Assembly: GCF_900205755.1 (NCBI RefSeq)
Contig: NZ_OANS01000004.1
Span: 124,001-188,000, forward strand
Length of the DNA stretch: 64,000 bases
Reading direction: 5' to 3'
From: Polynucleobacter meluiroseus
Lineage (GTDB): Bacteria; Pseudomonadota; Gammaproteobacteria; Burkholderiales; Burkholderiaceae
Part shown: piece after piece, positions 28,885-39,455 of the stretch
How the letters are laid out: every line of letters starts with the position of its first letter
How positions within the stretch are numbered: the stretch's first letter is position 1
Notes under the pieces: model-generated
Told to the model about the DNA's origin: nothing
What the model saw: only the letters and a program-made list of their open reading frames with translations
Database searches by the model: none
Program-made: the position numbers and the translations under genes

Positions 28885-29520
28885 TTAGGGCGCGAGGCGC
28901 GTAATATCCCAGTGGTTCCCGGCTAACTGGTAGTGAATGCGGTCATGCAGGCGCGATGGGCGCCCTTGCCAGAATTCAATCTCGGTGGGTTGTAAACGAT
29001 AGCCACCCCAATTTTCTGGGCGTGGGGGGTTGTCACCAAACTTTTCCTTAAACGCTTTCTCAGAGTCTTCTAGGAATTCGCGGTTGGGAATCACGGTGCT
29101 TTGAGGTGATGACCAGGCGCCGATGCGAGAAGCGGCAGGACGTGAGTGATAGTACTCATCGCTTTGGGTGGCAGACAAGCGCTCGACAACGCCTTTGATG
29201 CGAACCTGACGCTCTAATTCATGCCAATGAAAGAGTAGGGCAGCTTGTGGACGAATAGCGAGCTCCCGACCCTTTTGGCTCTCGTAATTGGTAAAAAAGC
29301 TAAAACCATTTGCATCAGCGCCTTTGAGTAAGACAACGCGGACTGAGGGATTGCCTGCTGCATCTGCAGTCGCCAAGGCCATCGAGTTAGGCTCAGGACA
29401 TTCTGCTTTAATAGCCTGTTCGAACCAAACCTGAAATAAAGCGAGTGGGTCAGTGGCAATGTCGGTCTCGTCAAGTTGGCCGAAAGTGTAATTTTTTCGC
29501 AATTGTGCAATAGGGTCCAT
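28885..29520 (-). CDS. pdxH: Pyridoxamine 5'-phosphate oxidase
   Basis: PdxH is an FMN enzyme that makes pyridoxal phosphate. The 211-residue protein shows [51 protein letters not shown] and the C-terminal [20 protein letters not shown], all family signatures. The start [11 protein letters not shown] at 29520 matches the family length; an upstream ATG at 29556 would overlap the divergent tcdA. The two divergent start codons are only 22 bases apart, so each promoter must lie within the other gene or be leaderless. Confidence 0.97.
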   Translation of the reverse strand: MDPIAQLRKNYTFGQLDETDIATDPLALFQVWFEQAIKAECPEPNSMALATADAAGNPSVRVVLLKGADANGFSFFTNYESQKGRELAIRPQAALLFHWHELERQVRIKGVVERLSATQSDEYYHSRPAASRIGAWSSPQSTVIPNREFLEDSEKAFKEKFGDNPPRPENWGGYRLQPTEIEFWQGRPSRLHDRIHYQLAGNHWDITRLAP

Positions 29521-29542
29521 TTTTTCAGTATAAAGAGAAGCT

Positions 29543-30298
29543 ATGGTGGAAGACAATATAAAAGAGACATTAGGCGATCGTCGTTTCGGCGGTGTAGCTC
29601 GGCTCTACGGAACTGAGTTGCATGAGCGCTTCAAACACAGCATTGTGGTTGTGGCAGGTTTAGGCGGCGTAGGTTCCTGGGCAGCAGAGGCATTGGCACG
29701 TACTGGTATCGGTCATCTTGTACTGGTTGATTTTGATCACATTGCTGAGAGTAATACCAATCGACAACTTCATGCCCTTGAGGGTGAATACGGTAAAGCA
29801 AAAGTTCAGGCGATGACAGAACGCATGCGTTTAATTAATCCTGAAATGCAAATCACTTCATGCGATACCTTTTTAGAGCCAGATAATTTAGATGAATTGA
29901 TTCCACCAACCGCATTTGTATTGGATGCTACTGATTCAGTGCTGACCAAGATCGCCTTAGCAGCATGGGCTAGTAAAAATCAACGTGCTTTAGTGATGTC
30001 TGGTGCGGCGGGAGGCAAGGCCGACCCCACTTCGGTACGTTGCACCGATCTTTCTAAAACAGAACAAGATGCCTTGCTTGCCAAAGTGCGAGTGGGCTTG
30101 CGTACCGATCACGGATTTTCGAGGGATCTCAAAAAGCCTATGGGCATACGCGCTATTTATTCTCATGAGCCACGCAGTGGCAGTGCAAATGGCGGATTGG
30201 CTTGTTCGGGATATGGCTCGACCGTCATGGTGACTGCTGCGTGTGGTCTCGCAGCTGCAGCGGAAATTCTGAATCTGATTGCCGCGCAAAAATCATAG
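29543..30298 (+). CDS. tcdA: tRNA threonylcarbamoyladenosine dehydratase
   Basis: TcdA (formerly CsdL/YgdL) is an E1-like enzyme that cyclises the t6A base at position 37 of tRNAs. The 251-residue protein begins with [11 protein letters not shown], then the ATP-binding [33 protein letters not shown] with SNTNRQ, and [11 protein letters not shown]. The C-terminal part has [13 protein letters not shown]. No partner csdAE genes are near. It lies divergently beside pdxH and is followed by the long permease leader. Confidence 0.93.
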   Translation: MVEDNIKETLGDRRFGGVARLYGTELHERFKHSIVVVAGLGGVGSWAAEALARTGIGHLVLVDFDHIAESNTNRQLHALEGEYGKAKVQAMTERMRLINPEMQITSCDTFLEPDNLDELIPPTAFVLDATDSVLTKIALAAWASKNQRALVMSGAAGGKADPTSVRCTDLSKTEQDALLAKVRVGLRTDHGFSRDLKKPMGIRAIYSHEPRSGSANGGLACSGYGSTVMVTAACGLAAAAEILNLIAAQKS

Positions 30299-30564
30299 TA
30301 CGACACCCCTTTATTCAAAACAAGTTCGAAATCAGTGGAAATCCTTAAGGGGATTCCCTGTAGGAATTTACTGATTCTGTTGTCATCTCTGAGACAGACT
30401 AATCCTCTCAAGCTAGAGGCTATCAGACTCCGAAGAGTTTAAGACTTGCATCTCTGTTAGCTTAATTACTTTTCGCATTTTCATCCTCTAGTACATCTTC
30501 AAACTCCTCCCTAGACTTTGCTCCGTTGGTGCCTTGCCAACGACAAATCGAAAGGAGGTCTCTT
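30299..30564 (+). promoter_or_regulatory. 266-base leader upstream of the permease-alanine dehydrogenase operon, probably structured
   Basis: No gene is seen. Several pairings are visible on the plus strand: CAGTGGAAATCCT with AGGAATTTACTG (about 30334-30376), CCTCT-CAAGCT-AGAGG near 30403-30419, and CGTTGG with CCAACG (about 30524-30543) just before a perfect AAGGAGGT ribosome site. The pairing and the length suggest a leader with cis-regulation. It does not match glycine or other riboswitch consensus sequences that I know. Confidence 0.4.
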
Positions 30565-31947
30565 TTGCAGACTGAACAAACCGGCTTGAAACGCCACCTC
30601 AAAGTACGACACATTCGCTTGATGGCTTTAGGCTCAACGATTGGTGTGGGTTTATTTCTCGGGTCAGCAAGCGCCATTCAATTAGCGGGACCTTCTATTC
30701 TGTTGGGCTACCTAGTTGCGGGGATCGTCGCCTTTATTGTGCTGCGGACTTTGGGAGAAATGGCGGTGCATGAGCCAGTAGCCGGCTCGTTTGCCGCATA
30801 CGCCAACTCCTATGTGGGGCCGCTAGCAGGGTATATGGTGGGATGGGGGTATTGGACTTATTGGATTGTTGTTGGCATTGCTGAAGTGACTGCCGTAGGC
30901 ATCTATATGGGGATTTGGTTTCCGGAAACTCCGCAATGGGTCTGGGCACTCTCATCCATTCTGATGATGGGCGCCATCAATTTGATTGCCGTCAAAGTCT
31001 TTGGTGAGTTTGAGTTTTGGTTTGCCTTAATTAAAGTGGTTGCTATCGTCGCCATGATTGCATTGGGTGTCTCCGTCATTTTCTTTGGCTTTACAAATGA
31101 TTGGACTCCGATTGGTCTGGATAATTTATGGGCGCATGGTGGCTTCTTCCCAAATGGCATTAGCGGCATGCTGCTCTCGCTACAAATGGTGTTGTTTGCC
31201 TATGTAGGTATTGAAATGATCGGCCTTTCTGCTGGTGAGGCTGAGAATCCCCGTAAAACCATTCCGATGGCGATCGATTCGTTGGCGTGGCGCATCTTAA
31301 TTTTTTACATGGGCGCGATCTTTGTTATTTTGGCCATCTTCCCTTGGAACGAAGTCGGACAACAGGGCAGCCCATTTGTAGTGATGTTTGAGCGAATTGG
31401 TTTGCGTGAAGCGGCAGGCTTGATTAATTTTGTCGTGATCACTGCAGCGTTGTCGTCATGTAATGCGGGCATCTTTAGTGGCGGTAGGTTGCTGTATGCC
31501 CTATCGGTAAATGGTTACGCACCAGCGCCGTTCGCCCAACTGTCAAAGTATGGTGTGCCTCATCGCGCGGTCATGACGACGGTAGCGGTTTGTATGACGG
31601 GCGTGGTGCTGAATTATTTTGTACCCGACAAAGCCTTTCAATACATCATGGCAGCGGTGACGTTTGTAGGTCTGATGGTATGGATTGCCATTCTGATTAC
31701 GCAAATCCAGTTCCGCCGTTCTCTGTCTCCTGCACAAGTTGCTCAATTAGCTTATCGAGCACCGTGGTGGCCCTATTCCTCGTGGTTTGCTTTGGCTTTC
31801 ATTGCCCTAGTGGTGGTCTTGATGGGCTTTCATGAGGATGCACGAATTGCGCTGGTATTAGGGCCATGTCTTTTAGGTGTGTATCTAGCCATGTTCTATC
31901 TCGTGGGCTTGCATCGTAAAACAACAATTAATCGTGAATTTAAATAA
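30565..31947 (+). CDS. Amino acid permease, APC family (CycA/AnsP/ProY type)
   Basis: A 12-helix inner-membrane proton symporter of 460 residues. The N-terminal LKVRHIRLMALGSTIGVGLFLGSASAI, the GEMAVHEPVAGSFAAYAN segment and AYVGIEMIGLSAGEAENPRKTIPMAI are typical of the amino acid transporter branch that includes CycA (D-alanine, glycine, D-serine) and AnsP. It is followed by alanine dehydrogenase, so alanine or glycine is the likely substrate. The start is taken as TTG at 30565 because a perfect AAGGAGGT lies five bases before it and the upstream ATG at 30526 has no site. It ends ten bases before the ald start. Confidence 0.88.
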   Translation: MQTEQTGLKRHLKVRHIRLMALGSTIGVGLFLGSASAIQLAGPSILLGYLVAGIVAFIVLRTLGEMAVHEPVAGSFAAYANSYVGPLAGYMVGWGYWTYWIVVGIAEVTAVGIYMGIWFPETPQWVWALSSILMMGAINLIAVKVFGEFEFWFALIKVVAIVAMIALGVSVIFFGFTNDWTPIGLDNLWAHGGFFPNGISGMLLSLQMVLFAYVGIEMIGLSAGEAENPRKTIPMAIDSLAWRILIFYMGAIFVILAIFPWNEVGQQGSPFVVMFERIGLREAAGLINFVVITAALSSCNAGIFSGGRLLYALSVNGYAPAPFAQLSKYGVPHRAVMTTVAVCMTGVVLNYFVPDKAFQYIMAAVTFVGLMVWIAILITQIQFRRSLSPAQVAQLAYRAPWWPYSSWFALAFIALVVVLMGFHEDARIALVLGPCLLGVYLAMFYLVGLHRKTTINREFK

Positions 31948-31957
31948 GGAGATCGCA

Positions 31958-33076
31958 ATGATTATTGGCTTACCTCAAGAAGTAAAAAATAATGAATACC
32001 GAGTCGGCTTAACTCCGGGCAACGTCAGAGGCTTATGTCAGCAGGGGCACGCTGTCTTAGTGCAACGCGGGTCGGGTGAGCAAATTGGTTTGACGGATGA
32101 GTCTTATCGCCTAGCTGGCGCTTCCTTGGTGAACAGTGCTACCGAAGTATTTTCTAAAGCGCAGATGATTGTGAAAGTGAAAGAGCCGCAGCCGCAAGAA
32201 TGTGCGATGTTGCGGGAGGACCAAATTCTCTTTACTTACCTGCATCTTGCGCCCGATCCAAAGCAGACTCAAGCCTTGCTGGCCTCCGGTGCCACCTGCA
32301 TCGCCTATGAAACCGTGACCTCTCTGAATGGCGCACTCCCACTCCTGGCGCCAATGAGTGAGGTTGCCGGGCGTATGTCGATTCAAGCGGCAGCTACACA
32401 TTTAGAAAAAACGCAAGGTGGCCAAGGTATCTTGATGGCGGGTGTGCCAGGGGTTGCGCCTGCCAAAGTGGTGATTTTGGGGGCGGGGGTAGTGGGTCGT
32501 AATGCCCTACAGATGTCCGTAGGCATGGGTGCGGATGTCTGCATTTTTGATCGGGATATTGAGCGCCTTAGACAGATTGATCTGCACTACGGCAATCGAG
32601 TGCGAACCTTATACGCTGACCCATTATTAGTTGAGGCACATGTGTTCGAAGCAGATGTCGTGATTGGTGCGGTTTTATTGCCCGGTGCAGCGGCGCCAAA
32701 ACTCGTCACTCGGGAGATGGTGCGCAAGATGAAATCCGGTGCTGTAGTGGTCGATGTAGCGATTGATCAAGGAGGTTGCTTTGAAACTTCTAAACCCACT
32801 ACGCATGCGGAGCCCACCTATTTAGTAGACGGCGTACTGCACTACTGCGTAGCCAATATGCCAGGTGCAGTAGCGCGCACTTCAACCTTCGCCTTAACCA
32901 ATGCGACTTTTCCTTATGTCGAGGCTCTAGCAAATCGTGGGGGCGTGATGGCATTGATCCATGATCATCATTTGCGTAATGGATTAAGTGTGCATCGTGG
33001 CGTCTTGACTTCGGCACCTGTCGCACAAGCCCAACGCTTGGATTTTGTGGCTGCTGAAGAATTGCTTGCCGCATAA
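31958..33076 (+). CDS. ald: Alanine dehydrogenase
   Basis: Ald catalyses reversible NAD-dependent deamination of L-alanine to pyruvate and ammonia. It has 372 residues. The start MIIGLPQEVKNNEYRVGLTPG is the classic N-terminus, and GGVPGVAPAKV-like AGVPGVAPAKVVILGAGVVGRNALQMSVGMGADV binds NAD. It continues with VAIDQGGCFETSKPTTH and NMPGAVARTST near the end. The start at 31958 follows AAGGAG; an upstream in-frame ATG at 31934 lies inside the permease gene. With the permease it forms an uptake-and-deamination pair. Confidence 0.96.
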   Translation: MIIGLPQEVKNNEYRVGLTPGNVRGLCQQGHAVLVQRGSGEQIGLTDESYRLAGASLVNSATEVFSKAQMIVKVKEPQPQECAMLREDQILFTYLHLAPDPKQTQALLASGATCIAYETVTSLNGALPLLAPMSEVAGRMSIQAAATHLEKTQGGQGILMAGVPGVAPAKVVILGAGVVGRNALQMSVGMGADVCIFDRDIERLRQIDLHYGNRVRTLYADPLLVEAHVFEADVVIGAVLLPGAAAPKLVTREMVRKMKSGAVVVDVAIDQGGCFETSKPTTHAEPTYLVDGVLHYCVANMPGAVARTSTFALTNATFPYVEALANRGGVMALIHDHHLRNGLSVHRGVLTSAPVAQAQRLDFVAAEELLAA

Positions 33077-33204
33077 AGCTAAGGGGGTGCTCAGAAGTTG
33101 GTAACCCCCTGAATAGATGGACTTTTATAGTCAAAGGGCTGCTTTGCGAGGCGGCCCTTTTCTCTTCTTGGGTGAAATACGCTTGCAAGATTTAAACTGA
33201 GGGC

Positions 33205-35853
33205 ATGAAAACAGACCTTCCTCACAGCTTTCGTAGACTTGAATACAGCCCCCCAACGTATACCTTGGGGCAAGTGGCGCTTGATATCGCGTTGGATCCT
33301 GCGCACACTATTGTGAAGAGTCGCTTAGAAGTGTTGCCCGGACCGCATCATGCGGCAGATGCCCCGCTGATTTTGCAGGGAGAAGAATTAGAGTTTGTTA
33401 GCTTGCGTGTTAATGGTGAGGTACATCGCCAGTTTGAGCTAAGTCCAGGTTTCCTAAAGATTTTGGCATTACCTGATGGAGGTCAGAAGGCTTTTATCGT
33501 AGAAATAATTTGCGCCTGTGCTCCTGCGACGAATACTTCCCTGATGGGCTTATATGTGTCGAATGGCAACTTCTTCACTCAGTGTGAAGCAGAGGGCTTT
33601 AGAAAAATTACCTACTTTCTAGATCGACCCGATGTGATGGCGCGCTATCGCGTTACCCTACGGGCGATAGAAGCGGATTACCCGGTCTTGTTGTCCAATG
33701 GTAATTTAATCGATACTGAAAAACTACCCAATGGTTGGCATTTGGCGACTTGGGAAGACCCCTTTCCAAAGCCGTCCTATTTGTTTGCTTTAGTGGCTGG
33801 TAAGTTGGAGTGCCTTGAGGAAACCATTACCACTAGTAGCGGCGCAACAAAGCTGCTGCAAATTTGGGTTGAGCCTGCAGACTTAAAGAAAACTCGGCAT
33901 GCGATGGATTCTTTAATTGCCGCCATTCATTGGGATGAAAAACGCTTTGGATTAGAACTTGATCTAGAGCGCTTCATGATTGTGGCGGTGAGTGATTTCA
34001 ATATGGGTGCAATGGAAAACAAGGGCTTGAATATTTTCAATACCAAGTTCATCCTAGCTCAGCCGGAAACTGCTACCGATGCTGACTTTGCCAATATTGA
34101 GAGCGTAGTTGCCCACGAGTACTTTCATAACTGGACTGGTAATCGAGTCACTTGCCGTGACTGGTTCCAGCTTTCACTTAAGGAAGGTTTAACGGTCTTT
34201 CGTGATCAGGAGTTTTCCGCAGATCAAATGGGTAGTGAGTCTGGTCGCGCTGTGCGCCGCATTGATGATGTCCGTGTGTTGCGGCAATTACAGTTTCCTG
34301 AAGATGCGGGTCCCATGGCGCATCCGATTCGGCCAGATGAATACGAGGAAATTAATAACTTCTATACCGTGACCGTCTATGAGAAAGGTGCTGAAGTCGT
34401 GCGGATGTATCAGACTTTGCTCGGTGTAGAGGGCTTTCGCAAAGGTATGGATTTGTATTTCCAGCGGCACGATGGCCACGCGGTTACCTGCGATGATTTT
34501 TTAGCTGCCATGGCGGACGCGAACGGGCGTGATCTCTCCCGGTTCAAGTATTGGTACAGCCAGTCGGGAACCCCCAAGGTACATGTCGCAGAGCGCTATG
34601 ATGCAAGCCTGCAGCAGTACCACTTAACCTTGAGTCAGAGCTGTACTCCAGGTGATGGGCAGACTCTGAAAAATGCTTTTCATATTCCTCTGAAAATGCG
34701 CCTATTAACTGCGAGCAATGATCAGGCTGAACAACTCTTAGAGCTGACTCAGGAGAATCAAACGTGGGTGTTTGAGGGGCTGGCGGAGCGCCCAGCGTTA
34801 TCGCTCAATCGTGGATTTTCTGCACCAATTCAGCTGAAATTTGCCCAAAGCCAAGATGACTTAATGCATTTATTTTTTGCCGATGACGATGCATTTAATC
34901 GGTGGGAGTCTGGTCAAACATTGGCCATGCAATTGATCTTGGACAATCATTTGCCTGATAGCGCGCTGATCGATGCGTATCGCCATATTCTTACAGATCC
35001 TGATTTAGATCCCGCCTTCAAAGAGCTAGCCTTATCGCTCCCCGCGGAGTCTTACTTGTACGAGCAGTGTGTCGAGGTAGATCCTCAGCATATTCATAAT
35101 GCGCGACGTGCGTTTCGTCACGCGGTAGCAAGCGAGCTGCGCCTGGAATGGGCGGCTTTGTACCAACAGATGCAGACTCCAGGACCATTTAGTCCTGATG
35201 CTGTAAGCGCTGCTAAGCGCGCCCTGAAAAACTGCGCATTAAATATGTTGCTTGAAGCCGATCCCCTCATTTGGGCGCCGATGGCAGTAAATCAATATCA
35301 GACCGCCGACAATATGACTGATCGTTATGGGGCTTTAGCTGCCCTAGTCATTTGCGGATCCAAAGAGGCGCAAGCTTGCTTAAAAGATTTTTACACTCGC
35401 TTTGAGGGTGATACCCTTGTAATTGATAAATGGTTTGCCTTGCAAGCGAGTCGCCCACCAGTGAAGGGGGCTCAATCTACTTTAGAAGCTGTTCAGCAGT
35501 TGCGTCAGCATGCCGCTTTTAAGATGAATAATCCGAATCGTGTGCGTAGCGTCATCCATGCGTATTGCCTCAATAATCCGGCGAGCTTTCATCTTGCGGA
35601 TGGCAGTGGATACGTATTTTGGGCTGAGGCGGTCTTGGCTCTGAATGCTGTCAACCCGCAAATTGCTGCACGCCTGGCTAGAGGATTGGATCGCTGGCGT
35701 AATTTTGCGCAACCCTTCCAATCTCAAATGCTGGCGGCCTTGCAACGCGTAGCTACCTCCCCAGGCCTCTCAGCGGATGTGCGAGAGGTCATTAATAAGG
35801 CAATCGGAGCTGGAGCCACCCCAGAACAAGGCAAAATAGAGCCCATTAAGTAA
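33205..35853 (+). CDS. pepN: Aminopeptidase N
   Basis: A zinc M1-family aminopeptidase of 882 residues that removes N-terminal residues from peptides in the cytoplasm. The zinc site is HEYFH at residues 304-308 with the third ligand E327 (KEGLTVF), and the exopeptidase motif is GAMENKG at about 268-274. The N-terminal beta domain and C-terminal helical domain have the E. coli PepN length (870). It lies between ald and fbp on the same strand with its own 128-base upstream gap, which contains a hairpin-like GGCCCTTT region near 33150. Confidence 0.97.
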   Translation: MKTDLPHSFRRLEYSPPTYTLGQVALDIALDPAHTIVKSRLEVLPGPHHAADAPLILQGEELEFVSLRVNGEVHRQFELSPGFLKILALPDGGQKAFIVEIICACAPATNTSLMGLYVSNGNFFTQCEAEGFRKITYFLDRPDVMARYRVTLRAIEADYPVLLSNGNLIDTEKLPNGWHLATWEDPFPKPSYLFALVAGKLECLEETITTSSGATKLLQIWVEPADLKKTRHAMDSLIAAIHWDEKRFGLELDLERFMIVAVSDFNMGAMENKGLNIFNTKFILAQPETATDADFANIESVVAHEYFHNWTGNRVTCRDWFQLSLKEGLTVFRDQEFSADQMGSESGRAVRRIDDVRVLRQLQFPEDAGPMAHPIRPDEYEEINNFYTVTVYEKGAEVVRMYQTLLGVEGFRKGMDLYFQRHDGHAVTCDDFLAAMADANGRDLSRFKYWYSQSGTPKVHVAERYDASLQQYHLTLSQSCTPGDGQTLKNAFHIPLKMRLLTASNDQAEQLLELTQENQTWVFEGLAERPALSLNRGFSAPIQLKFAQSQDDLMHLFFADDDAFNRWESGQTLAMQLILDNHLPDSALIDAYRHILTDPDLDPAFKELALSLPAESYLYEQCVEVDPQHIHNARRAFRHAVASELRLEWAALYQQMQTPGPFSPDAVSAAKRALKNCALNMLLEADPLIWAPMAVNQYQTADNMTDRYGALAALVICGSKEAQACLKDFYTRFEGDTLVIDKWFALQASRPPVKGAQSTLEAVQQLRQHAAFKMNNPNRVRSVIHAYCLNNPASFHLADGSGYVFWAEAVLALNAVNPQIAARLARGLDRWRNFAQPFQSQMLAALQRVATSPGLSADVREVINKAIGAGATPEQGKIEPIK

Positions 35854-35877
35854 TAAATTCCATTTGGAGAATCTTTT

Positions 35878-36888
35878 TTGACTAACACTACGAACTTGAA
35901 CTCTCACTTTAAGCACTACTTAAAGACCGCTTCAATTAAGGGCGCATCCATTCCGGATGGCCTTCAAGAGCTGTTGCTCGCGGTAGCTCATACGTGCGCC
36001 GGCCTAAGTCATGAAGTGGCTCAAGGCGCCTTAATTGGTTTGCTCGGTTCAGCTGGTACTGGCAATGTGCAGGGTGAGGTTCAGCAAAAGCTTGATGTGA
36101 TTGCCAATGATTTATTGATTGAAGGGGTTCAGGGGTGCCAGTCGCTTGCCGGCTTAGCCTCCGAAGAAATGGAATTGCCAATGGCCGTGCAAGGCACTGG
36201 CGATTACCTACTTTTATTTGATCCACTTGATGGCTCTTCCAATATCGATGTGAATGTCTCCATCGGCACTATTTTTTCTATTTTGAAAAAGCAAGATCCC
36301 ACCAAGCCAATGCAAACCTCGGACTTTTTATTGTCTGGACGTCATCAAGTTGCTGCCGGATACGTGGTGTATGGCCCTCAAACTAGCCTAGCTTTAACCT
36401 TGGGCGATGGAGTGGTGATGTTTACCTTAGACCGCACCATCGGCGAGTTTGTCTTAACCAGACACGCAGTAGAAATTGCATCTGCAACCAAGGAATTTGC
36501 TATCAACATGTCCAACATGCGCCATTGGTCCAGCCCAGTGCGACGCTATGTAGAGGAGTGTTTAGCAGGGGTAAGCGGCGCCCGTGAGAAGGATTTCAAT
36601 ATGCGCTGGATTGCTTCGATGGTGGCCGATGTTCATCGTGTACTTTCTCGTGGCGGCGTGTTTATGTATCCTTGGGATCAACGTGAGCCCCATAAACCTG
36701 GCAAGTTGCGCTTGATGTATGAGGCTAATCCGATGAGTTTCTTGGTCGAGCAGGCAGGTGGTGCCGCTACAAATGGCGATCAACTCATTATGGATCTGAT
36801 TCCGACTGACTTGCATGAGCGTGTCTCCGTCATGCTGGGATCCAAAGAAGAGGTAGAGCGCTTACAGCATTACCATTCGCAGGCTTAG
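35878..36888 (+). CDS. fbp: Fructose-1,6-bisphosphatase, class I
   Basis: Fbp hydrolyses fructose-1,6-bisphosphate in gluconeogenesis, which is needed for growth on organic acids. The 336-residue protein has the metal site [20 protein letters not shown] at about residues 112-131, the ENYS-equivalent region, and the C-terminal [33 protein letters not shown] segment. Translation starts with TTG at 35878, behind GGAG. Its TAG stop overlaps the end of the convergent cphA by four bases. A gluconeogenic gene fits the acid-based diet suggested by the oxalate and malonate genes. Confidence 0.95.
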   Translation: MTNTTNLNSHFKHYLKTASIKGASIPDGLQELLLAVAHTCAGLSHEVAQGALIGLLGSAGTGNVQGEVQQKLDVIANDLLIEGVQGCQSLAGLASEEMELPMAVQGTGDYLLLFDPLDGSSNIDVNVSIGTIFSILKKQDPTKPMQTSDFLLSGRHQVAAGYVVYGPQTSLALTLGDGVVMFTLDRTIGEFVLTRHAVEIASATKEFAINMSNMRHWSSPVRRYVEECLAGVSGAREKDFNMRWIASMVADVHRVLSRGGVFMYPWDQREPHKPGKLRLMYEANPMSFLVEQAGGAATNGDQLIMDLIPTDLHERVSVMLGSKEEVERLQHYHSQA

Positions 36889-39455
36889 GGCTGTACCTTT
36901 TCTTTGAGGTAGGCGAGGGATTCTTCCACTTGATCAATGAGGATCAAGCAAATATCGCCTTCTGAGAGCGAATCTAAGGCAGTATCAATCGCCAGAAATT
37001 CGCCATAGATTTCTTTTACTTGCTTAGTCTTGGTGGTGCCGACTAAACCTTCGCGCAATAGTTTTAATACCTCACCCGTCTCGCGCCCACGCTGACATTG
37101 ATCTTCATACAAGATCACGTGATCGAAGGCATTACCTAAAATACGCGTGAGATCCCGAATATCTTCATCACGCCGATCACCAGCACCGCTAATGACCACG
37201 TGACTCTGTTTAGGCTTCATCGCTTCGATAGCGCTAGCTAAAGCACGCATGGCATCTGGGTTGTGGCCATAGTCCGCAATCACGGTGGCACCCTTGTGCT
37301 GAAATTGATTAAAACGTCCTGGCACAGCAGTGGCAGAGCTTTCAAAAGAATGTAAGCCGCGGGCGATTTTTTCAGCATCCAAGCCTAAAGCCCAGGCTGC
37401 GCCAATAGCCGCCATTGCATTCTCAACTTGGAAGCCTAGAACGCCATTTTGTGTGAATGGAATTTCACTTACTGGAAAGCGATAGAGGACTCGCGCACCC
37501 TTGGAGGCAATGATGTGAGTACCATCGCAGTAAATCACTTTTTTATTCTTCGCCCGATGCGCAGCAACTACGGGGTGGTGTTGATTCTGCGCAAAAAAGA
37601 TTACACGACCAGTACATACGTCAGCCATTTTGGCAACGATGGGGTCAGCTGCATTCAGAACCGCCGCACCAGAAGGCGCGACGTTCTGCACAATCACTCT
37701 TTTGAGAATGGCCAAATCTTCCACACTGGAAATGAAGTTCAGACCAAGATGATCGCCGACGCCAATATTCGTAACTACTGCTACTTCACAGCGATCAAAA
37801 CCCAAGCCTTCGCGCAACAAACCACCGCGGGCAGTTTCTAAAACAGCTGCATCGGTATCGGGGTGCATTAAGACGTTGCGCGCACTCTTTGGGCCGCTGC
37901 AATCACCTGAGTCAATTAAACGCTGATTGATGTATACGCCATCAGTGGTCGTCATACCAACGCGTAAACCAGTCTCACTCAGTAAATGAGCAATCAATCT
38001 CACCGTCGTTGTCTTACCATTGGTTCCGGTAACAGCAACCACTGGTATGCGGCCGTCCTCACCAAGGGGGTACATCATATTAATAATGTCTTCCCCGACT
38101 GGGCGGCTCTTGCCGTAAGAGGGTTTCAGGTGCATGCGTAAGCCAGGTGCCGCGTTTACTTCAACAATGCCGCCACCTTGCGCTTCAAGAGGTTGATAAA
38201 TAGACTCACACAGAATATCTACGCCAGCAACATCTAAACCAATCATCTTGGCTGCGGCTACGGCGCTGGCGGCGACATCAGGATGCACGTCATCAGTAAC
38301 ATCGGTGGCGGTACCGCCCGTACTCAAGTTCGCGTTGTTGCGCAATAGAATGCGTTCCCCGATTTTGGGCATGTATTGAGGTGTGAAATTGAGGCTGGCT
38401 AAATGCGCTAAGGCAATCTCATCAAATCGAATCTTAGTTAACGCAGTAGCGTGACCATCGCCCCGCAAAGGATTTTTGTTTTCGAGCTCAACCAGTTCAG
38501 CGATGGAATGGGTACCATCACCCACTACCTGCGCAGGCTCACGGCGTGCAGCTGCTGCAAGACGATTACCCACTACGAGTAAGCGATAGTCTGCTCCTGG
38601 TAAAAAGCGCTCCACAATCGTTTCGCGACCAAAAGCTTGGGTGACTACGAAGCCTGCCCGCACTTCCGCTTCGGTCTGAATATTGGCAACAACCCCTTTA
38701 CCTTGATTGCCATCTTTTGGTTTAAGCACAATCGCGCCACCAATTCTTTGAGCGGCGAGCCAAGCTTCATCAGCAGTGGTGACAACGTCACCAATCGGAA
38801 CGGAGACACCCGCAGCAGCTAATAAATTTTTAGTGAGTTCTTTGTCTTGTGCAATCGCTTCCGCAATGGCACTGGTATCGCTAGTTTCAGCAGCCTGAAT
38901 GCGTTTTTGCTTGCTACCCCAACCAAATTGCACCATGCTGCCTTCCGTCATACGACGGTAGGGGATATTGCGTTGCACGGCAGCATCGACGATGGAGCCT
39001 GTGCTTGGTCCCAAACGCACGTCTTCATACAAAGCTTCTAGCTCAGAGAGGGCTGCGGCGAGATCAAATGGCGCATCATTTAAGGTGGACTGAATCAGTG
39101 CAAAGGCAAAGTCAAATGCCATGCGTCCGACAACTTCTTCCGAGTACTCGACGATGACTTGAAAAATACCTGCGTCTATTGCGGGCACAGTGCGGCTAAA
39201 AGTAACAGGGCAGCCGGCTTGCGATTGCAGGCCCAAAGCTGCATGTTCCAACGCATGCGCTAAGGAAAGTGATTCAGCATGGCCACCACGATGCATGCTA
39301 CCGAGTTGTGGAAAGCGTTCCCGAATCTTGGTCTCAAATTGGGGAATGGCATCCATCGCACGTTCATGTTCTTCACATGAAACGATGGCCTCTAAAGCGG
39401 TGTGGCGACTCCATAAATTGGGGCCGCGCAACATACGAATACGGGTGATTTCCAA
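36885..39455 (-). CDS. cphA: Cyanophycin synthetase
   Basis: CphA polymerises aspartate and arginine with ATP into cyanophycin, a nitrogen-storage granule. The 856-residue protein has the N-terminal CphA domain ([14 protein letters not shown]; about 1-160), an ATP-grasp domain (about 215-475, with [16 protein letters not shown] and [18 protein letters not shown]), and a Mur-ligase domain with intact P-loop [15 protein letters not shown] near residue 482 and a complete C-terminal domain ([23 protein letters not shown]). It lies just behind the shortened paralogue, whose stop codon abuts the start, and shares a tail with fbp. A standard active CphA1 is expected. Confidence 0.95.
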   Translation of the reverse strand: MEITRIRMLRGPNLWSRHTALEAIVSCEEHERAMDAIPQFETKIRERFPQLGSMHRGGHAESLSLAHALEHAALGLQSQAGCPVTFSRTVPAIDAGIFQVIVEYSEEVVGRMAFDFAFALIQSTLNDAPFDLAAALSELEALYEDVRLGPSTGSIVDAAVQRNIPYRRMTEGSMVQFGWGSKQKRIQAAETSDTSAIAEAIAQDKELTKNLLAAAGVSVPIGDVVTTADEAWLAAQRIGGAIVLKPKDGNQGKGVVANIQTEAEVRAGFVVTQAFGRETIVERFLPGADYRLLVVGNRLAAAARREPAQVVGDGTHSIAELVELENKNPLRGDGHATALTKIRFDEIALAHLASLNFTPQYMPKIGERILLRNNANLSTGGTATDVTDDVHPDVAASAVAAAKMIGLDVAGVDILCESIYQPLEAQGGGIVEVNAAPGLRMHLKPSYGKSRPVGEDIINMMYPLGEDGRIPVVAVTGTNGKTTTVRLIAHLLSETGLRVGMTTTDGVYINQRLIDSGDCSGPKSARNVLMHPDTDAAVLETARGGLLREGLGFDRCEVAVVTNIGVGDHLGLNFISSVEDLAILKRVIVQNVAPSGAAVLNAADPIVAKMADVCTGRVIFFAQNQHHPVVAAHRAKNKKVIYCDGTHIIASKGARVLYRFPVSEIPFTQNGVLGFQVENAMAAIGAAWALGLDAEKIARGLHSFESSATAVPGRFNQFQHKGATVIADYGHNPDAMRALASAIEAMKPKQSHVVISGAGDRRDEDIRDLTRILGNAFDHVILYEDQCQRGRETGEVLKLLREGLVGTTKTKQVKEIYGEFLAIDTALDSLSEGDICLILIDQVEESLAYLKEKVQP

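Noticed and set aside
30299-30564. Glycine riboswitch before the permease
   Set aside because: The conserved glycine aptamer blocks could not be found; only general pairings are visible.
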